64,000 nt of DNA, taken from contig CAYJLW010000003.1 of the NCBI GenBank assembly GCA_964370965.1, positions 62,001 to 126,000 on the forward strand, in the 5' to 3' direction. Made by a program: the position numbers and the translations under genes. This stretch comes from CAYJLW01 sp964370965. GTDB lineage: Bacteria; Actinomycetota; Acidimicrobiia; UBA2766. Under the pieces are notes generated by a model, which saw only the letters and a list, made by a program, of their open reading frames with translations, made no database searches and was not told the DNA's origin. This document shows positions 27,121 through 42,800 of the stretch, piece after piece; the stretch's first letter is position 1; the number at the start of each line of letters is the position of its first letter.

Positions 27121-30100
27121 TTGGCGACCTCGACGCGCCCTGCCGTCCGTAACCGCGTCTCTTTTGCCACGATCGAGGAGGTTCTCCCTCTACCCGATCT
27201 CCTGGCTGTCCAGAAAGAGTCCTTCGAGTGGTTCATGACCACCGGGATCTCCGATGTCCTCCGGGACATCTCGCCCATCGAGGACTACTCCGGGAATCTC
27301 AGCCTGGAGTTCGTCGACCACCAGTTCGACGAGCCCAAGCACTCCATCGAGGAGTGCCGCGAGCGGGACATGATGTACGGCTGCCCGCTGTTCGTCATCG
27401 CCCGTTTCGGCAACCGCGAGACGGGTGAGATCAAGGAGCAGCGGGTCTTCCTCGGCGAGTTCCCGCTCATGACGCCCTCGGGCACGTTCATCATCAACGG
27501 CACCGAGAAGGTCGTCGTCAGCCAACTGGTGCGCAGCCCCGGCGTCTACTTCGACGTCGCCCCCGACAAGACGTCGGAGAAGCTCGTCTACTCCGCCAAG
27601 GTGATCCCCGGCCGAGGCGCCTGGCTCGAGTTCGACACCGACAAGCGTGAGACGATCGGCGTCCGCATCGACCGCAAGCGCCGCCAGTACGTCACCACCC
27701 TCCTCCGGGCCCTGGACTTCCCGGGCTACGACTTCACCACCGACGAGGCCATCCTCGCCTTCTTCGACGGCGCCGAGTCGATCGCGAACAGCCTCGAGCG
27801 CGACAACACCACCACGCGCGAGGACGCCCTGATCGACATCTACCGCAAGCTCCGCCCGGGCGAGCCGCCCACGGCGGAGGCCGCCCGTGGGCTCATGGAG
27901 CAGCTCTTCTTCTCCCCGAAGCGCTACGACCTCCACAGGGTGGGCCGCTACAAGGCGAACCAGAAGCTGGGCAACGAAGTGCCCGAGGGTGTCCACGTGC
28001 TCACGCCCGACGACATGCTGGGCACGGTGAAGTACCTCGTGCGGCTCCACGCCGGCGAGGCCGGCTACCAGACCGACGACATCGACCACTTCGGCAACCG
28101 CCGGATCCGCCCCGTGGGCGAGCTCATCCAGAACCAGGTCCGCGTGGGCCTCTCCCGGATGGAGCGGGTCGTGCGCGAGCGCATGACCACCCAGGACGTG
28201 GAGGCGATCACGCCCACCACGCTCATCAACATCCGGCCCCTCACGGCGGCCATCAAGGAGTTCTTCGGCACCTCCCAGCTCTCCCAGCTCTACGACCAGA
28301 CGAACCCGCTCACGGGCCTCACGCACAAGCGGCGCCTGTCGGCTCTCGGCCCGGGCGGGCTCTCGCGGGAGCGGGCGGGCTTCGAGGTCCGCGACGTGCA
28401 CTCCAGCCACTACGGGCGCATGTGTCCCATCGAGACCCCCGAGGGCCCGAACATCGGCCTCATCGGCTCCCTGGCGACCTACGCCCGCATCAACAACTTC
28501 GGCTTCATCGAGACGCCGTACCGCAAGGTCGTCGGGGGCAAGGTCACCGAGGACGTCGACTACCTCGACGCCCTCAGTGAGGACCGCCACGTCATCGCGC
28601 AGGCGAACACGCCGTTCGACAAGAAGACCCGTCGCTTCCTCGAGGAGCGCGTCCTCGTGCGCAAGGGCGGCGAGGTCGAGTACGTGACGCCCGAAGAAGT
28701 CGACTACATGGACGTCTCGCCCCGCCAGATCGTGTCCGTGTCGACGTCATGCATCCCTTTCCTGGAGCACGACGACGCCAACAGGGCGCTCATGGGCTCC
28801 AACATGCAGCGCCAGGCCGTCCCGCTCCTGCGGGCCGAGGCGCCCTTCATCGGCACCGGCATGGAGGCACGGGCGGCGATCGACGCCGGCGACGTCGTGC
28901 TCGCCGAGGAGGACGGCACCGTCGTCGAGGTCGCCGGCGACCGTATCGTCGTCGAGGCGCCCAACAAGGCCCGCCACACCTACCGGCTGGCGAAGTTCCA
29001 GCGCTCCAACCAGTCGACGTGCATCAACCAGAAGCCCCTCGTCGTCGAGGGCCAGGCCGTGGCCAAGGGCGACGCCCTCGCCGACGGTCCCGCCACCGAC
29101 GGGGGCGAGCTCGCCCTGGGCAAGAACCTCCTCGTGGCCTTCATGACCCTCGAGGGCCAGACCTTCGAAGACGCCATCGTCGTCTCCCAGCGTCTCGTGC
29201 GCGACGACGTCCTCACCTCAATCCACATCGAGGAGTACGAGGTTGACGCCCGCGACACGAAGTTGGGCGAGGAGGAGATCACCCGCGACATCCCCAACGT
29301 CTCCGAAGAGGCCCTGCGCGACCTCGACGAGCGGGGGATCATCCGCATCGGCGCCGAGGTGGGCCCCGGCGACTACCTGGTGGGCAAGGTCACGCCCAAG
29401 GGCGAGACCGAGCTCACCCCCGAGGAGCGCCTGCTCCGGGCCATCTTCGGCGAGAAGGCCCGCGAGGTGCGCGACACCAGTCTCAAGGTTCCCCACGGCG
29501 AGTCCGGCAAGGTCATCGACGTCCGGGTCTACAGCCGCGAGGACAACTACGACCTCCAGCCCGGGGTGAACAAGCTCGTGCGCGTCTACGTGGCGCAACG
29601 GCGCAAGATCAGCGAGGGTGACAAGCTCGCCGGCCGCCACGGCAACAAGGGCGTCATCGCCAAGGTGCTGCCCGTCGAGGACATGCCCTTCATGGCCGAC
29701 GGCACTCCCGTGGACATCGTGCTCTCTCCCTTGGGCGTCCCGACCCGCATGAACGTGGGCCAGGTGCTCGAGACCCTCACCGGCTGGGCGGCTTTCACCG
29801 GCTGGGAGGACGGCCCGCAGGCCGTGCCCCTGGACCGCGAGCGCAAGAGCCACCCGCTGCGGCGCCCCGCGGCCTACGTGGCCTCGCCCGTCTTCGACGG
29901 GGCCCACTGGTCCGACGAGGAGGCCGCCCACGCCGGCGTGAACCCCGACACCGGCAAGGCGCACCCCTCGATCCAGTCGCTCCTGCGCCAGTCGAACCCG
30001 ACCGCGGACGGTGTCCGCATCATCGGCGACGACGGCAAGGTGCAGCTCTTCGACGGCCGCAGCGGCGAGCCCTACGACCGTCCGGTGGCCGTGGGCTACA

Positions 30101-30548
30101 TGTACATCCTGAAGCTCAGCCACCTCGTCGACGACAAGATCCACGCCCGCTCCACGGGGCCGTACTCGATGATCACCCAGCAGCCCCTGGGCGGCAAGGC
30201 GCAGTTCGGCGGGCAGCGCTTCGGTGAGATGGAGGTGTGGGCACTCGAGGCCTACGGCGCCTCCTACGCCCTCCAAGAGCTGCTCACGATCAAGTCCGAC
30301 GACGTCCTCGGGCGCGTCAAGGTCTACGAGGCGATCGTCAAGGGCGAGAACATCCCCGAGCCCGGGATCCCCGAGTCCTTCAAGGTCCTCATCAAGGAGA
30401 TGCAGTCGCTCTGCCTGAACGTCGAGGTGCTCTCCGCCGAGGGCGCCGAGATCGAGCTCCGCGAGTACGACGAGGACGTCTATCGCACGGCGGAGGAGCT
30501 CGGCATCGACATCTCACGGCCCGAGCGGGGCGAAGCGGAGGAAGCGTG

Positions 30549-30549
<1 letters not shown>
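27121..30549 (+). CDS. rpoB: RNA polymerase beta subunit
   Basis: The 1142-residue catalytic beta subunit. A TTG start at 27121 is used, with AAGGAG about 10 bases upstream; no ATG lies nearby in frame before the conserved N-terminus (FATIEEVLPLPDLLAVQKES). The length fits actinobacteria, which lack the large inserts of E. coli. The rifampicin region reads FFGTSQLSQLYDQTNPLTGL, then THKRRLSALGPGGLSRERAG; the residues matching Asp516, His526 and Ser531 are all wild type, so target-based resistance is not predicted. The active-site region LAGRHGNKGVIAKVLPVEDM is present. It overlaps rpoC by one base (TGATG). Confidence 0.99.
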
Positions 30550-34487
<3,938 letters not shown>

Positions 34488-34588
34488 GGCTCCGCCTGGG
34501 TGCATTCCGTGCGGGGCTCCGCGCTCTGCGCGACCACTGAGCCCCTCGTCCTCCCCTTTGCCGTCGGGGGCGATCTGCCCGGCTCGCC

Positions 34589-34622
34589 GGCCCGAAGGCG
34601 ACACGTCGGTGTCCGGGCCTTT
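34589..34622 (+). terminator. Predicted terminator after rpoC
   Basis: GGCCCG (34589-34594) pairs with CGGGCC (34614-34619), and GACAC (34600-34604) with GTGTC (34609-34613) around GTCG, with a five-base bulge on the 5' side, followed by TTT. It sits about 100 bases after the rpoC stop. Confidence 0.55.
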
Positions 34623-34722
34623 GGCCTTTCCCCTCAAGAGCCCACCGTCGACGTCCGATGCAATCCGAGTTCAGGTCGAGCGTGTTCGGCCAATGGGTTC
34701 TGGGGAGGAGAGGAGCGGGATC

Positions 34723-36624
34723 ATGGGTGCCACGGAGGTCGGGCGAAGCGACGGACACGGACGGCGGACGTCGGGGCACGGTCGCGGCCTTGTCGTGAAG
34801 GTGATGCTGATCGGTCTCGTCCCGCTGCTGCTGGCAGCCGCGATCATGTACATGCAGGCCCGCTCGAACGCGGCCGGCGCCGACAGACGCAACGCCCAGG
34901 CGAAGGCGGCCGCGGCCGCCGCCGCCATCGGCGACATCTTCCAGGGATGGCGAAACGAGCTGCTCATCGCCGCCAACAACGACATCCTGAGGCGCTGGTA
35001 CGCCGATCCCGCGGACAGGGACGAGCTCCGGCCCGCCGTGGAGGGCATGCTCGTCCAGCTCCACTCCCTGTACCCGGACCTCGTCGACGAGGCCTGCCTC
35101 ATCGACGTCGGGGGGATCGAGGCCGCCCGTCAGGTGCGGGGCGAGCCCGCCCCTCTCCAGGACCTCTCCCCGGACGAGTCCGAGGCGTCGTTCTTCGCGC
35201 CCACCTTCGCGCTCGACGCCGGTGGCGTGTACCAGAACTCCCCCTACGTCTCGGCGGACAGCGGCCGCTGGGTCATCTCCAACACCACTCCTCTCGTCGT
35301 GGGGGGCGCCAAGGTGGGGCTGCTCCACTTCGAGGGGAGCCTGCAAGGGATGCGCGTGCGCCTCCAGAAGATGCTGGGTCCGGGCGGTGAGGCCCGGGTC
35401 GTGGACCGGGCGACGGGCAAGGTCGTCATCGACACGTCCGCCCGTGGTCCTATCGGGTCCCGCGCGTTCCGCTCGGCCGGGGACTCCGCGGCCCCGGGCG
35501 GCACGGTTTCGGCCACAGCGCCGGTGGCGGTGGGGCGGGGGAACCGGAACAGGTGGGCCGTCGAGGTGTTCCTGCCCCGTTCCAGTCCCCTCAGCGGGGG
35601 GGACGCCATCCGTTTCGCGGTCTTCGTCGTCCTCACGCTCGTGGGTCTGGTGTTCGCCGCGCGTTCCTTTATCCGCTCCCTGGTCGATCCCATCGACGAG
35701 ATGACGGAGGTCGCCACACGCCTCGCCGACGGCGACCTCACGGCGCGCATCGAGGTCAAGCGCGACGACGAGGTCGGGTCCCTCGGGAATGCGGTCAATG
35801 CGGCGGTCGACAACCTGCACACGGCGCTGCGGGACATCGTCTCCGAGACGGGGACGCTCTCGGGCCAGTCGACCGACATGGCGGCGCTGAGCGCGAAGCT
35901 CGCCGACGGGGCCCGCGAGACCAGCGCGGAGGCCGAGGTCCTCGCCTCGGCGGCCGAGCAGGTTGCCAGCACGTCGTCGGCGTCCGCCGCCGGAGTGGAG
36001 GCGATCACGGCGTCGATAGACGGGATCGCGGCGCAGGCGGTCGAGGCGGGGAAGGTGGCCAGCGCGGCCGTGGCGCTCGCCGAGACCGCCCGGGGCGCCG
36101 TCGGTGGACTGCGCCAGAGCTCGGCGGAGATCAGCGAGGTCGTGAACACGATCACCGCCGTGGCCGCCCAGACGAACCTGTTGGCTCTCAACGCCACGAT
36201 CGAGGCCGCCCGCAGCGGGGAGGCCGGTCGGGGATTCGCCGTGGTTGCCGGGGAGGTGAAGGACCTCGCCCGCCAGACGTCCGAGGCGACAGCGGGCATC
36301 TCGGCGCGGGCGGATGCGATTCTGGCCGACACGGCCGCGGTCGCCTCGGCCATGGACGACATCACCGAGGTCATCGGACGGATCGACAGCGTGCAAAGCT
36401 CGATCTCCGCTGTCGTGGAGGAGCAGTCGGCGACGACGCTGGCCATCACCGGGAACGTCGAGGACTCCCTGAAGGCGGCGAACGGGATCTCGTCCAGTAC
36501 CGCCACGGTGGCCGAAGCCGTTCAGACGACGGCCACGGGTGCCATGGACACGAGAGACACGGCCTCCCGGATGGCCCACATGGCGACCGTGCTCACCGAG
36601 CTCGTCGGCCGTTTCCGCGTGTAG
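34723..36624 (+). CDS. Methyl-accepting chemotaxis protein
   Basis: A 633-residue transmembrane chemoreceptor. The ATG at 34723 has AGGAG seven bases upstream; ATGs at 34558 and 34693 fit less well. It has TM1 (about 27-46), a 245-residue extracytoplasmic sensor that looks like a Cache-type domain (WVISNTTPLVVGGAKVGLLH is a typical strand set), TM2 (about 296-318), a HAMP domain (about 319-370) and the signalling hairpin, whose tip is AAQTNLLALNATIEAARSGE then AGRGFAVVAGEV (about 481-510). No CheA, CheW or flagellar gene lies in this window, so it works with partners elsewhere. The tail lacks a CheR-binding pentapeptide. The ligand is unknown. Confidence 0.93.
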   Translation: MGATEVGRSDGHGRRTSGHGRGLVVKVMLIGLVPLLLAAAIMYMQARSNAAGADRRNAQAKAAAAAAAIGDIFQGWRNELLIAANNDILRRWYADPADRDELRPAVEGMLVQLHSLYPDLVDEACLIDVGGIEAARQVRGEPAPLQDLSPDESEASFFAPTFALDAGGVYQNSPYVSADSGRWVISNTTPLVVGGAKVGLLHFEGSLQGMRVRLQKMLGPGGEARVVDRATGKVVIDTSARGPIGSRAFRSAGDSAAPGGTVSATAPVAVGRGNRNRWAVEVFLPRSSPLSGGDAIRFAVFVVLTLVGLVFAARSFIRSLVDPIDEMTEVATRLADGDLTARIEVKRDDEVGSLGNAVNAAVDNLHTALRDIVSETGTLSGQSTDMAALSAKLADGARETSAEAEVLASAAEQVASTSSASAAGVEAITASIDGIAAQAVEAGKVASAAVALAETARGAVGGLRQSSAEISEVVNTITAVAAQTNLLALNATIEAARSGEAGRGFAVVAGEVKDLARQTSEATAGISARADAILADTAAVASAMDDITEVIGRIDSVQSSISAVVEEQSATTLAITGNVEDSLKAANGISSSTATVAEAVQTTATGAMDTRDTASRMAHMATVLTELVGRFRV

Positions 36625-36656
36625 TCGCCGAGAGGCGCGGCGTGCGCCCGAGTTGC

Positions 36657-39600
36657 TCAGGCCTGTTTCGCTCCCGTGACGGCGGCCGCGGCGGCGCGGA
36701 GGTCGTCACCGGGCAGTCCCATGTCCTCCAGCGCGCGGGCCGTGCGTTCGGCCGTCGCCGTGGCATCGGCCCGGTGGCCGCACGCCGTCATCACCCGGAC
36801 GACCAGCAGGCAGAGATCCTCGTCCTCCGGAGCGAGTTGCCACACCCGGCGCGCGGTGGAGTCGACCCGGGGGGCCTCGCCCGCGTCGAGTCGGTCGCTC
36901 AGGAGGGTGCGGGCGGAAGCCAGGAACAGGCTGCGGAGCCGCCAGCGGCAGTCCGAGGCGAAGTCCTCGTAGGCGAGCTGCTCGGCGCAGAAGTCGGCGC
37001 GGTAGAGGGCGACGGCCGCCTCCACGTCGTCCACGCCGCCCTTGCAGAGAGCGACGAACTCGGCTGTGTCCAGCCGGATGTCCGGTCCCGGGACGAGGCG
37101 GACCAGGCCGTCCTCGCAGCGGATCGGCCCGTCGGGAGTGAGGCCGAGCTGGCGGCGCAGCCTGCGCAGGAGGCTGTGGAGCCGTGCGCGTCCGGCCTCG
37201 GCGTCGGCGCCCGGCCAGAGGCACTCGATCACGAAGTCGATCGTGACGGGACCCTCGGCGGCGGCGAGGAGCGCCAGGAGGCGGCCGGCGTAGCCGGGCG
37301 GGCCGGGGGAGGACTGCCCGTCCCGTTCGATCTCCGCCTCCCGGGCGAGGAGGCGCACGAGGATGGGCTCCGGAGACGGGGCGACCGGGCTCTGCCGGCC
37401 GTCCCGCCGCCTGGGGCCCTTCGCGCCCCCTGGGCCCGGTCCACCGGCGAGGGCGGCCTCCACCCGGGCGCGCTGTCCCGGGAGGATGGCGTCGAGGCGG
37501 GACGAATACACCTGCCAGGCCGTGCTGTCCCGGCCGGAGCGGAGCTGGTCGGCGAGGAGGCGGAAGAGGGTGATGCCCGCGGCCGTGTCGAGGCCGGCGT
37601 TGCGCTGGTGGTCCGCCACCGAGAGGAGCTCGTCGACGGCGCCGTCGTCCCCTTCGGCCAAGCGGAGGCGGGCCCGGGCGATCTCGACCTGCCAGGGGAC
37701 GTAGGGGTGCAGGAAGGGGCCGCAGCGGCCCCGGTCGAGCCAGTGAGCGGCCCGCGCCTGGTCCGCGGCGTCGAGGTAGGCGTTGGCCAGGCCGAGGGCG
37801 ACGTCCGTCATCTGAGTGGGGCGCATACGCTCCTGGCCCTCGATCCAGAGCTCCTCGGCGACGGCATCCAGCTCGGGGGAGGGTCCCTTGCGAGGGACCT
37901 CGGCGACGAGGCGCAGCAGGCGGGCCGTGAGCCCGACGTCGAGAGCGCCGATCGACTCGGCCCACTCCTGCGCCTCCTCGGTCGTGTGCAGGGCCCTTTC
38001 GAACTGGCCGGCGAGGCACTGCGCGTGAGCGAGCATGAGGAGGAAGAAGGCCGCGTGCGGGTGCCGGCGGCGCCGGGCGGACGTCACGGCTTTCTCGACG
38101 GCCGCGATCGCGTCGGTCGCCGGCCGGCCGCCGCTGGTGCAGTCCAGGTAGACGCCCAGGGCGTGCGCGCCGGACGTGTCGCGCCCGGCTCTGCGCAAGG
38201 CCTTCACGCCGAGGTCCAGGTAGGCGCGCCCGGTCTCGCGCTCCGTTCGGCTCCCGCGGTACAGCATTGCCACGCCCAGGGCCTGGAGGAGGTAGCCGGC
38301 GGCCTCGAACGCCCCGGCGACCGTGTGGTCGAGCCGGCGCGCCACCGCCTCCGGCGTGAGCTCGTCCTCGCAGTAGACGAGGAGCTCCTCGCCGGCCACG
38401 AGGAACGCCCGGCGGTCGCCCTCGAGGAGGAGGTGGTGGGCGAGCAGGGCGGACGCCCGCATCGATTCGGCCCGCCCCACGGCGCGCATCTCGTCGCGCA
38501 GGTCGCGAAGTTCGCGTTCGCTGCCCTGGCGGAGGCCGACGGCCGCGGTCGCGTCGGCGAGGCGGATTGCCGGAGACCGGCAGTCGGCGGGAAGGGCGGC
38601 GGCGAAGGCCCGGAGGGCGCGGAATCGGGATCCTTCCAGGAGGCGCTCGGCGGCGTCCTCCAGCAGCCTGGCCGCGTCGTCCCAACGACAGGCGTCGAGC
38701 AGGAGGCGCAGGGCGAGGTCGGTCTCCCCGGCGGATGCGAGCCCGCGGGCGAGGCGACTGCGGGTACCGGAGGCGACCTGGGTGCCGAGGAGCGCTCCCG
38801 TCAGGAGATCCCGCAACGACCACCAGCCGTCCTCGGAGCGCACGACCAGGGACGGGTGGTCGGTGGCGAAGCGGCCGAGCTCGGTGGCGACGGCCGTGGG
38901 GACATCCTGGAGCAGGACCGCGGCCGGGACGCGGGGAAGGCCTGCGACGGCGGCCAGACGCTCGCGCGCCTCGTTGCTCAGGCCTGCGAGGGCGTCGGCG
39001 GCGAGGGAGTTCCGGGCGCCCGTGGGCAACGGGGTCTCTCCGCGGCCCGCGCGGGCGGCGGCCAGACCGACGGCCAGCGGCCATCCGCCGGTCACCTCGT
39101 AGACCCGAGCGGCCTGCTCCGGATCACCGAGGACTCGGGCGGTCTCCTCGGCGTCGAAACGAAGGTCGTCGGCCCGGTGGACAACCGCTCGCCCTGCCGC
39201 CTCGACCTTGAGGAGGGACGCCGGGGGATCCCCTTGGAGCGTGACTACGAGGAGGATCCCTGCTGGGGAGGTTGCCACGACGGTCTCCAGGAGACCCTCG
39301 CAGACGGCGTCCGGGAGCGCGTCGACGTCGTCGAGGACGATGCCGCCGGGGCCCCCGACGTCTCTCAGCAGGTAGGCCAGCCGGGCGAGGGCGACGTCGT
39401 CCACGTCGTCGCTCGGGACGGCGTCCCGGAGGCCGGGCCAGGCATGGGCGAGAGCCCGGGTGAGGTAGCCGGCGGCGGTGGCGAGGTCGCGATCGGCGGT
39501 GTCGGCCGCGTACCAGGCGAACGGGCGGCCGGAGGCACCGGCGAGCTGCGTGGCGAGGGCGGACTTGCCGTAGCCCGAGGGGGCGGCGAGGACGACGACG

Positions 39601-39755
39601 TCTGTGCCCGGCGCCGCGCCGAGGCGGGGCCTGTCCACGAGGCCGTTGAAGCGCGGAGGACGTGCCTTGTGCGCGAGATAGCGCGCCGGAGCCGCGGCCG
39701 GATCCGTCTTCGGCATCCGGACGACGTGGAGCGGCGACCTCGCTGCGCGGGTCAC
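36657..39755 (-). CDS. ATP-binding transcriptional regulator with C-terminal BTAD (SARP-type) domain
   Basis: A 1032-residue regulator. The GTG at 39755 is chosen because GGGGGAAG lies 6 bases upstream; the ATG at 39716 has no site. Residues 1-300 are a MalT-like STAND ATPase with Walker A APSGYGKS (58-65) and a hydrophobic Walker B strand followed by DDVDALPDAV. A TPR-rich helical middle (about 380-780) follows. The C-terminal 235 residues hold a winged-helix domain (LLALLAAAEGPVTIDFVIEC, then LHSLLRRLRRQLGL) joined to a bacterial transcriptional activation domain with VALYRADFCAEQLAYEDFA. In classical SARPs this unit is N-terminal. It lies 131 bases downstream of the 2007-residue secreted protein gene on the same strand and may regulate it; that is inference. 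Confidence 0.85.
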   Translation of the reverse strand: MTRAARSPLHVVRMPKTDPAAAPARYLAHKARPPRFNGLVDRPRLGAAPGTDVVVLAAPSGYGKSALATQLAGASGRPFAWYAADTADRDLATAAGYLTRALAHAWPGLRDAVPSDDVDDVALARLAYLLRDVGGPGGIVLDDVDALPDAVCEGLLETVVATSPAGILLVVTLQGDPPASLLKVEAAGRAVVHRADDLRFDAEETARVLGDPEQAARVYEVTGGWPLAVGLAAARAGRGETPLPTGARNSLAADALAGLSNEARERLAAVAGLPRVPAAVLLQDVPTAVATELGRFATDHPSLVVRSEDGWWSLRDLLTGALLGTQVASGTRSRLARGLASAGETDLALRLLLDACRWDDAARLLEDAAERLLEGSRFRALRAFAAALPADCRSPAIRLADATAAVGLRQGSERELRDLRDEMRAVGRAESMRASALLAHHLLLEGDRRAFLVAGEELLVYCEDELTPEAVARRLDHTVAGAFEAAGYLLQALGVAMLYRGSRTERETGRAYLDLGVKALRRAGRDTSGAHALGVYLDCTSGGRPATDAIAAVEKAVTSARRRRHPHAAFFLLMLAHAQCLAGQFERALHTTEEAQEWAESIGALDVGLTARLLRLVAEVPRKGPSPELDAVAEELWIEGQERMRPTQMTDVALGLANAYLDAADQARAAHWLDRGRCGPFLHPYVPWQVEIARARLRLAEGDDGAVDELLSVADHQRNAGLDTAAGITLFRLLADQLRSGRDSTAWQVYSSRLDAILPGQRARVEAALAGGPGPGGAKGPRRRDGRQSPVAPSPEPILVRLLAREAEIERDGQSSPGPPGYAGRLLALLAAAEGPVTIDFVIECLWPGADAEAGRARLHSLLRRLRRQLGLTPDGPIRCEDGLVRLVPGPDIRLDTAEFVALCKGGVDDVEAAVALYRADFCAEQLAYEDFASDCRWRLRSLFLASARTLLSDRLDAGEAPRVDSTARRVWQLAPEDEDLCLLVVRVMTACGHRADATATAERTARALEDMGLPGDDLRAAAAAVTGAKQA

Positions 39756-39886
39756 GGACGTGCTTCCCCCATCGAGACCTCTGGGTGTGCGCTCAGAGCC
39801 CGACACCAGTTGTAGTGAGCCGTCAGGCGAAGGGGAATGGGTCGCGGAACCCATTGGGGAACGGCCTCCGGAGCGATTCGTCGGCG

Positions 39887-42800
39887 TCACGGGCGGACGT
39901 CCACGCTGAAGAGGTACACGTCGACGCCCACGGGGGCGCCCTGGCGACCGTCGGAATCGATCTCGACGGCATGCACGAGGTAGCGCCCGGGGCGGTTGAA
40001 GACGTGGGTCACCGGTCTCGTGGAGGCGTTCTCCACGACCGTTCCGTCGCCGAGGAACCACCGGCGCGTCACGCCCGGTTGGATCGGACAGGTCCGGACG
40101 TCGCCGTGCTCGTTGCAGAGATGGAACCTGGCCGCTTCACCGACCCGCACCTCGACACGGCGTTTCACGGGGACATGCTCGGACCCCAGCGGGCCCAGCA
40201 TGTCCCGCACCAGGCCTTCTCCGCCGGCGTCGAAGACCGCCTGTTGCACCCGGGGCTGGACGCAGCGACGCACGGATGTGCGGTTGACGTCGACGATGCG
40301 ACCGCACGTCTCGTTGGGGAAGCCGCTGCGGCGCCCGGAGAGGCAGTCCCTTCGATTGCTGGCCGGCACCTCGCAGGTCACGACCTCGTAGATCAGGTGC
40401 ACCGTCACGGACCCGTCGGCGTGGAGGCCGGGCGGACAGGTGCCCGCGTCCGGGCAGTCCTCGTGCGGGACGATCGAGAGCTGCCAGGGCTCTCCGCCCG
40501 GCGCGATCGGGAGGGCAGCCCTCCGGGGACCGGTGTTGTCCAGGAGGTGCCGGCGCCAGCGCACCTGGCCCGCCGGGTGGCGGGCGGCGAGCACGGGTAC
40601 GGCCTCGGGTCGGGATCCGTTGCACCTCTTCGTGACCTCGAGGCGGAAGGCCGTGCCGTCGGAGCCGAGGGCGATCGGGGAGCCCGGGAGCCTCTGGTCG
40701 TCCTTCTCGAACCTGTCGGGAGCATCGAGCCGGCAGTAACCCCCGGCGTCCATGGGCAGGCCGGGCGTGTAGTCGAACGTCGTTCCGATCCGGGAGATCG
40801 CCGCCACGCTCACGGGACCGAACGTCAGCGGGGGGAACATCGTCTGGCGGATCGCCTTGTAGAAGTCGCGGCCTGGATGCTCGCCCGTCGGGTGGTCGAT
40901 GTCCACGTCGGCCATTTCGCGGCGGTCGGCTTCGTCGAAGAGGACGTCGAGGAAGACGTCGGCGCTCTCGTACCCCGACGCGCGGGGGTCGATCCGGAAC
41001 GTCTGGAACGAGAACGTGTCCATCGACGTGACGCAATCGAGATACGGGTAGGGGCATGCGCCCCAGCCGCTGCCCTTCAGGATCCCGATCCGCTTCCAGG
41101 CCCTGTCGTAGTTGGCGCGGAACTCGCCGGGGCCCGTGGGGTCGAAGCGCACGCGGTGCCACCAGAATGGGGCGCCTCGCCGCGTCACGACAGCGGGTCT
41201 CCCCCCCGGGCACCTCACCTCGCAGGCGAAGGTCTCGCCCACGGTGCCGGTGACCTTGGCGCCGGCGGCCACGTCGGCGGTGGCGACGTCGAGGACGACA
41301 CGGGCGCCGTCCTGGGCGACACGCGCGTCGCTCACCCTGGTCATCGCCACCTCGAGGGGGAGGTCGAAGTCCAGGCAGGCGAAGACCTGATACCAGGTGT
41401 CGTCATCGGCGTACTCGGCGACGATGTTGTCGAACCGGAGCCTCGTCGTCGCCCAGAGGCGGCGGTCGCTGCGCAGCACCAGGGTGCTCGGCCGGGCGGG
41501 TCCGAAGTAGCGCCCGGGGTCCTCGTCGGGCGCGGTGCGCGTGCTCAGGTCGATGTGGGAGGCACCCATCAGGTTCGCGTCCAGGTGCAGGTAGGCGAGG
41601 TGGGGCTCTTCCGGGCGGACCTCGACGCCGCGCATGGTCCCGGTGTTGCGCCCGAAGATGCCCTCGGACCACACGTGGTTGCGGCGGCACTCCGCGCCCC
41701 TCGTGGCGGGCAGACCCGCAGCCCCCGGGGTCTCCGTAGAGAGGAGATCGCCCACGACGCGGAGCCGGGTGCCCAGGCCTCTGAGGGAGAGACGGTACTT
41801 GGGCACCGTGTTTGCCTCGATCGTCGAGCGGGATACGCCCGCCCGGTTCCACGGGTCGCCCCTCAGGGCGGGCTGGGTGAGGTCGAACGCCTCCACGACG
41901 ACGGACCCGGGGGCGTGTCGGGCATCGACGTCGAGGGTGGCGAAGGTGAGCGGCAGGCGGTTGTTGCGGCCGAGGGAAACGCGGGTTCGGAGCCGCCCGG
42001 GGACGTCCACGACGCCGGCGAGCACGCGCACGTCGTCGCGATCGTCGGGAGACCTCTCGTCGACGACGTGGGCGATCGCGTCGAGACGGCCGAGGTTGCG
42101 TGACGTCGACTGGTAGCGGACGTCGACGTCCCGGCGGGCGTCCGGCTCGTAGTGCAAGGAGCTGTCACAGGCCGGCGGAATCGTCGTCTCGGAGGCGGGC
42201 CCGCAGCGGGCGGTTGCCGGAGCCCAGAGCTGCACGTGCCACGGGAGGTAGATGCGCGCCGTGGCGTTCACGCCCCAGTCGCCTCCGGCGGGTGTCGTCG
42301 TCCGGTCCACGTAGGCACCCAGGCGGGCCGGGTGCGAATGGAGGGCGTGGACACCAAGGATGTTGTCGCGGTCCAGCGCCACTGCCCTGAGGAGGGCTTC
42401 TGGCGACGTCCCGGCGCGCAGCGTGCCCTTCAGCTCTGGGCCCCCGGTGCGGCGGTGGGACTCGATGCGTCCGGCGGCGGGGTCGGCGGGGTCGTCCACG
42501 CTGCAGGACTCCGTGTTCACCCACAGCACGGGCGGCCCGTCAGGACCAGTGGCACCGGCCGCCGGGTCGGCGCGCACGGCCACGTTCTCCGGGAACGCCG
42601 TCAGGGACGTGTCCACGTGAACCGCGCCGAAGGCGGTCGTCTCGAAGACGCCGATGCCGAGGTCGTCGGGGGCGCCGTCGGTGGCGGGACGGTGGGAGAG
42701 GCAGGCGCGATGTGGGGCCCCTTGGTAGGTGAGGCGAGCGGTGTCGCGCAGGCGGGCGGTGATCGCCCAGCGGTCGGCCCCGCCGACGTAGTGAAGGAAG

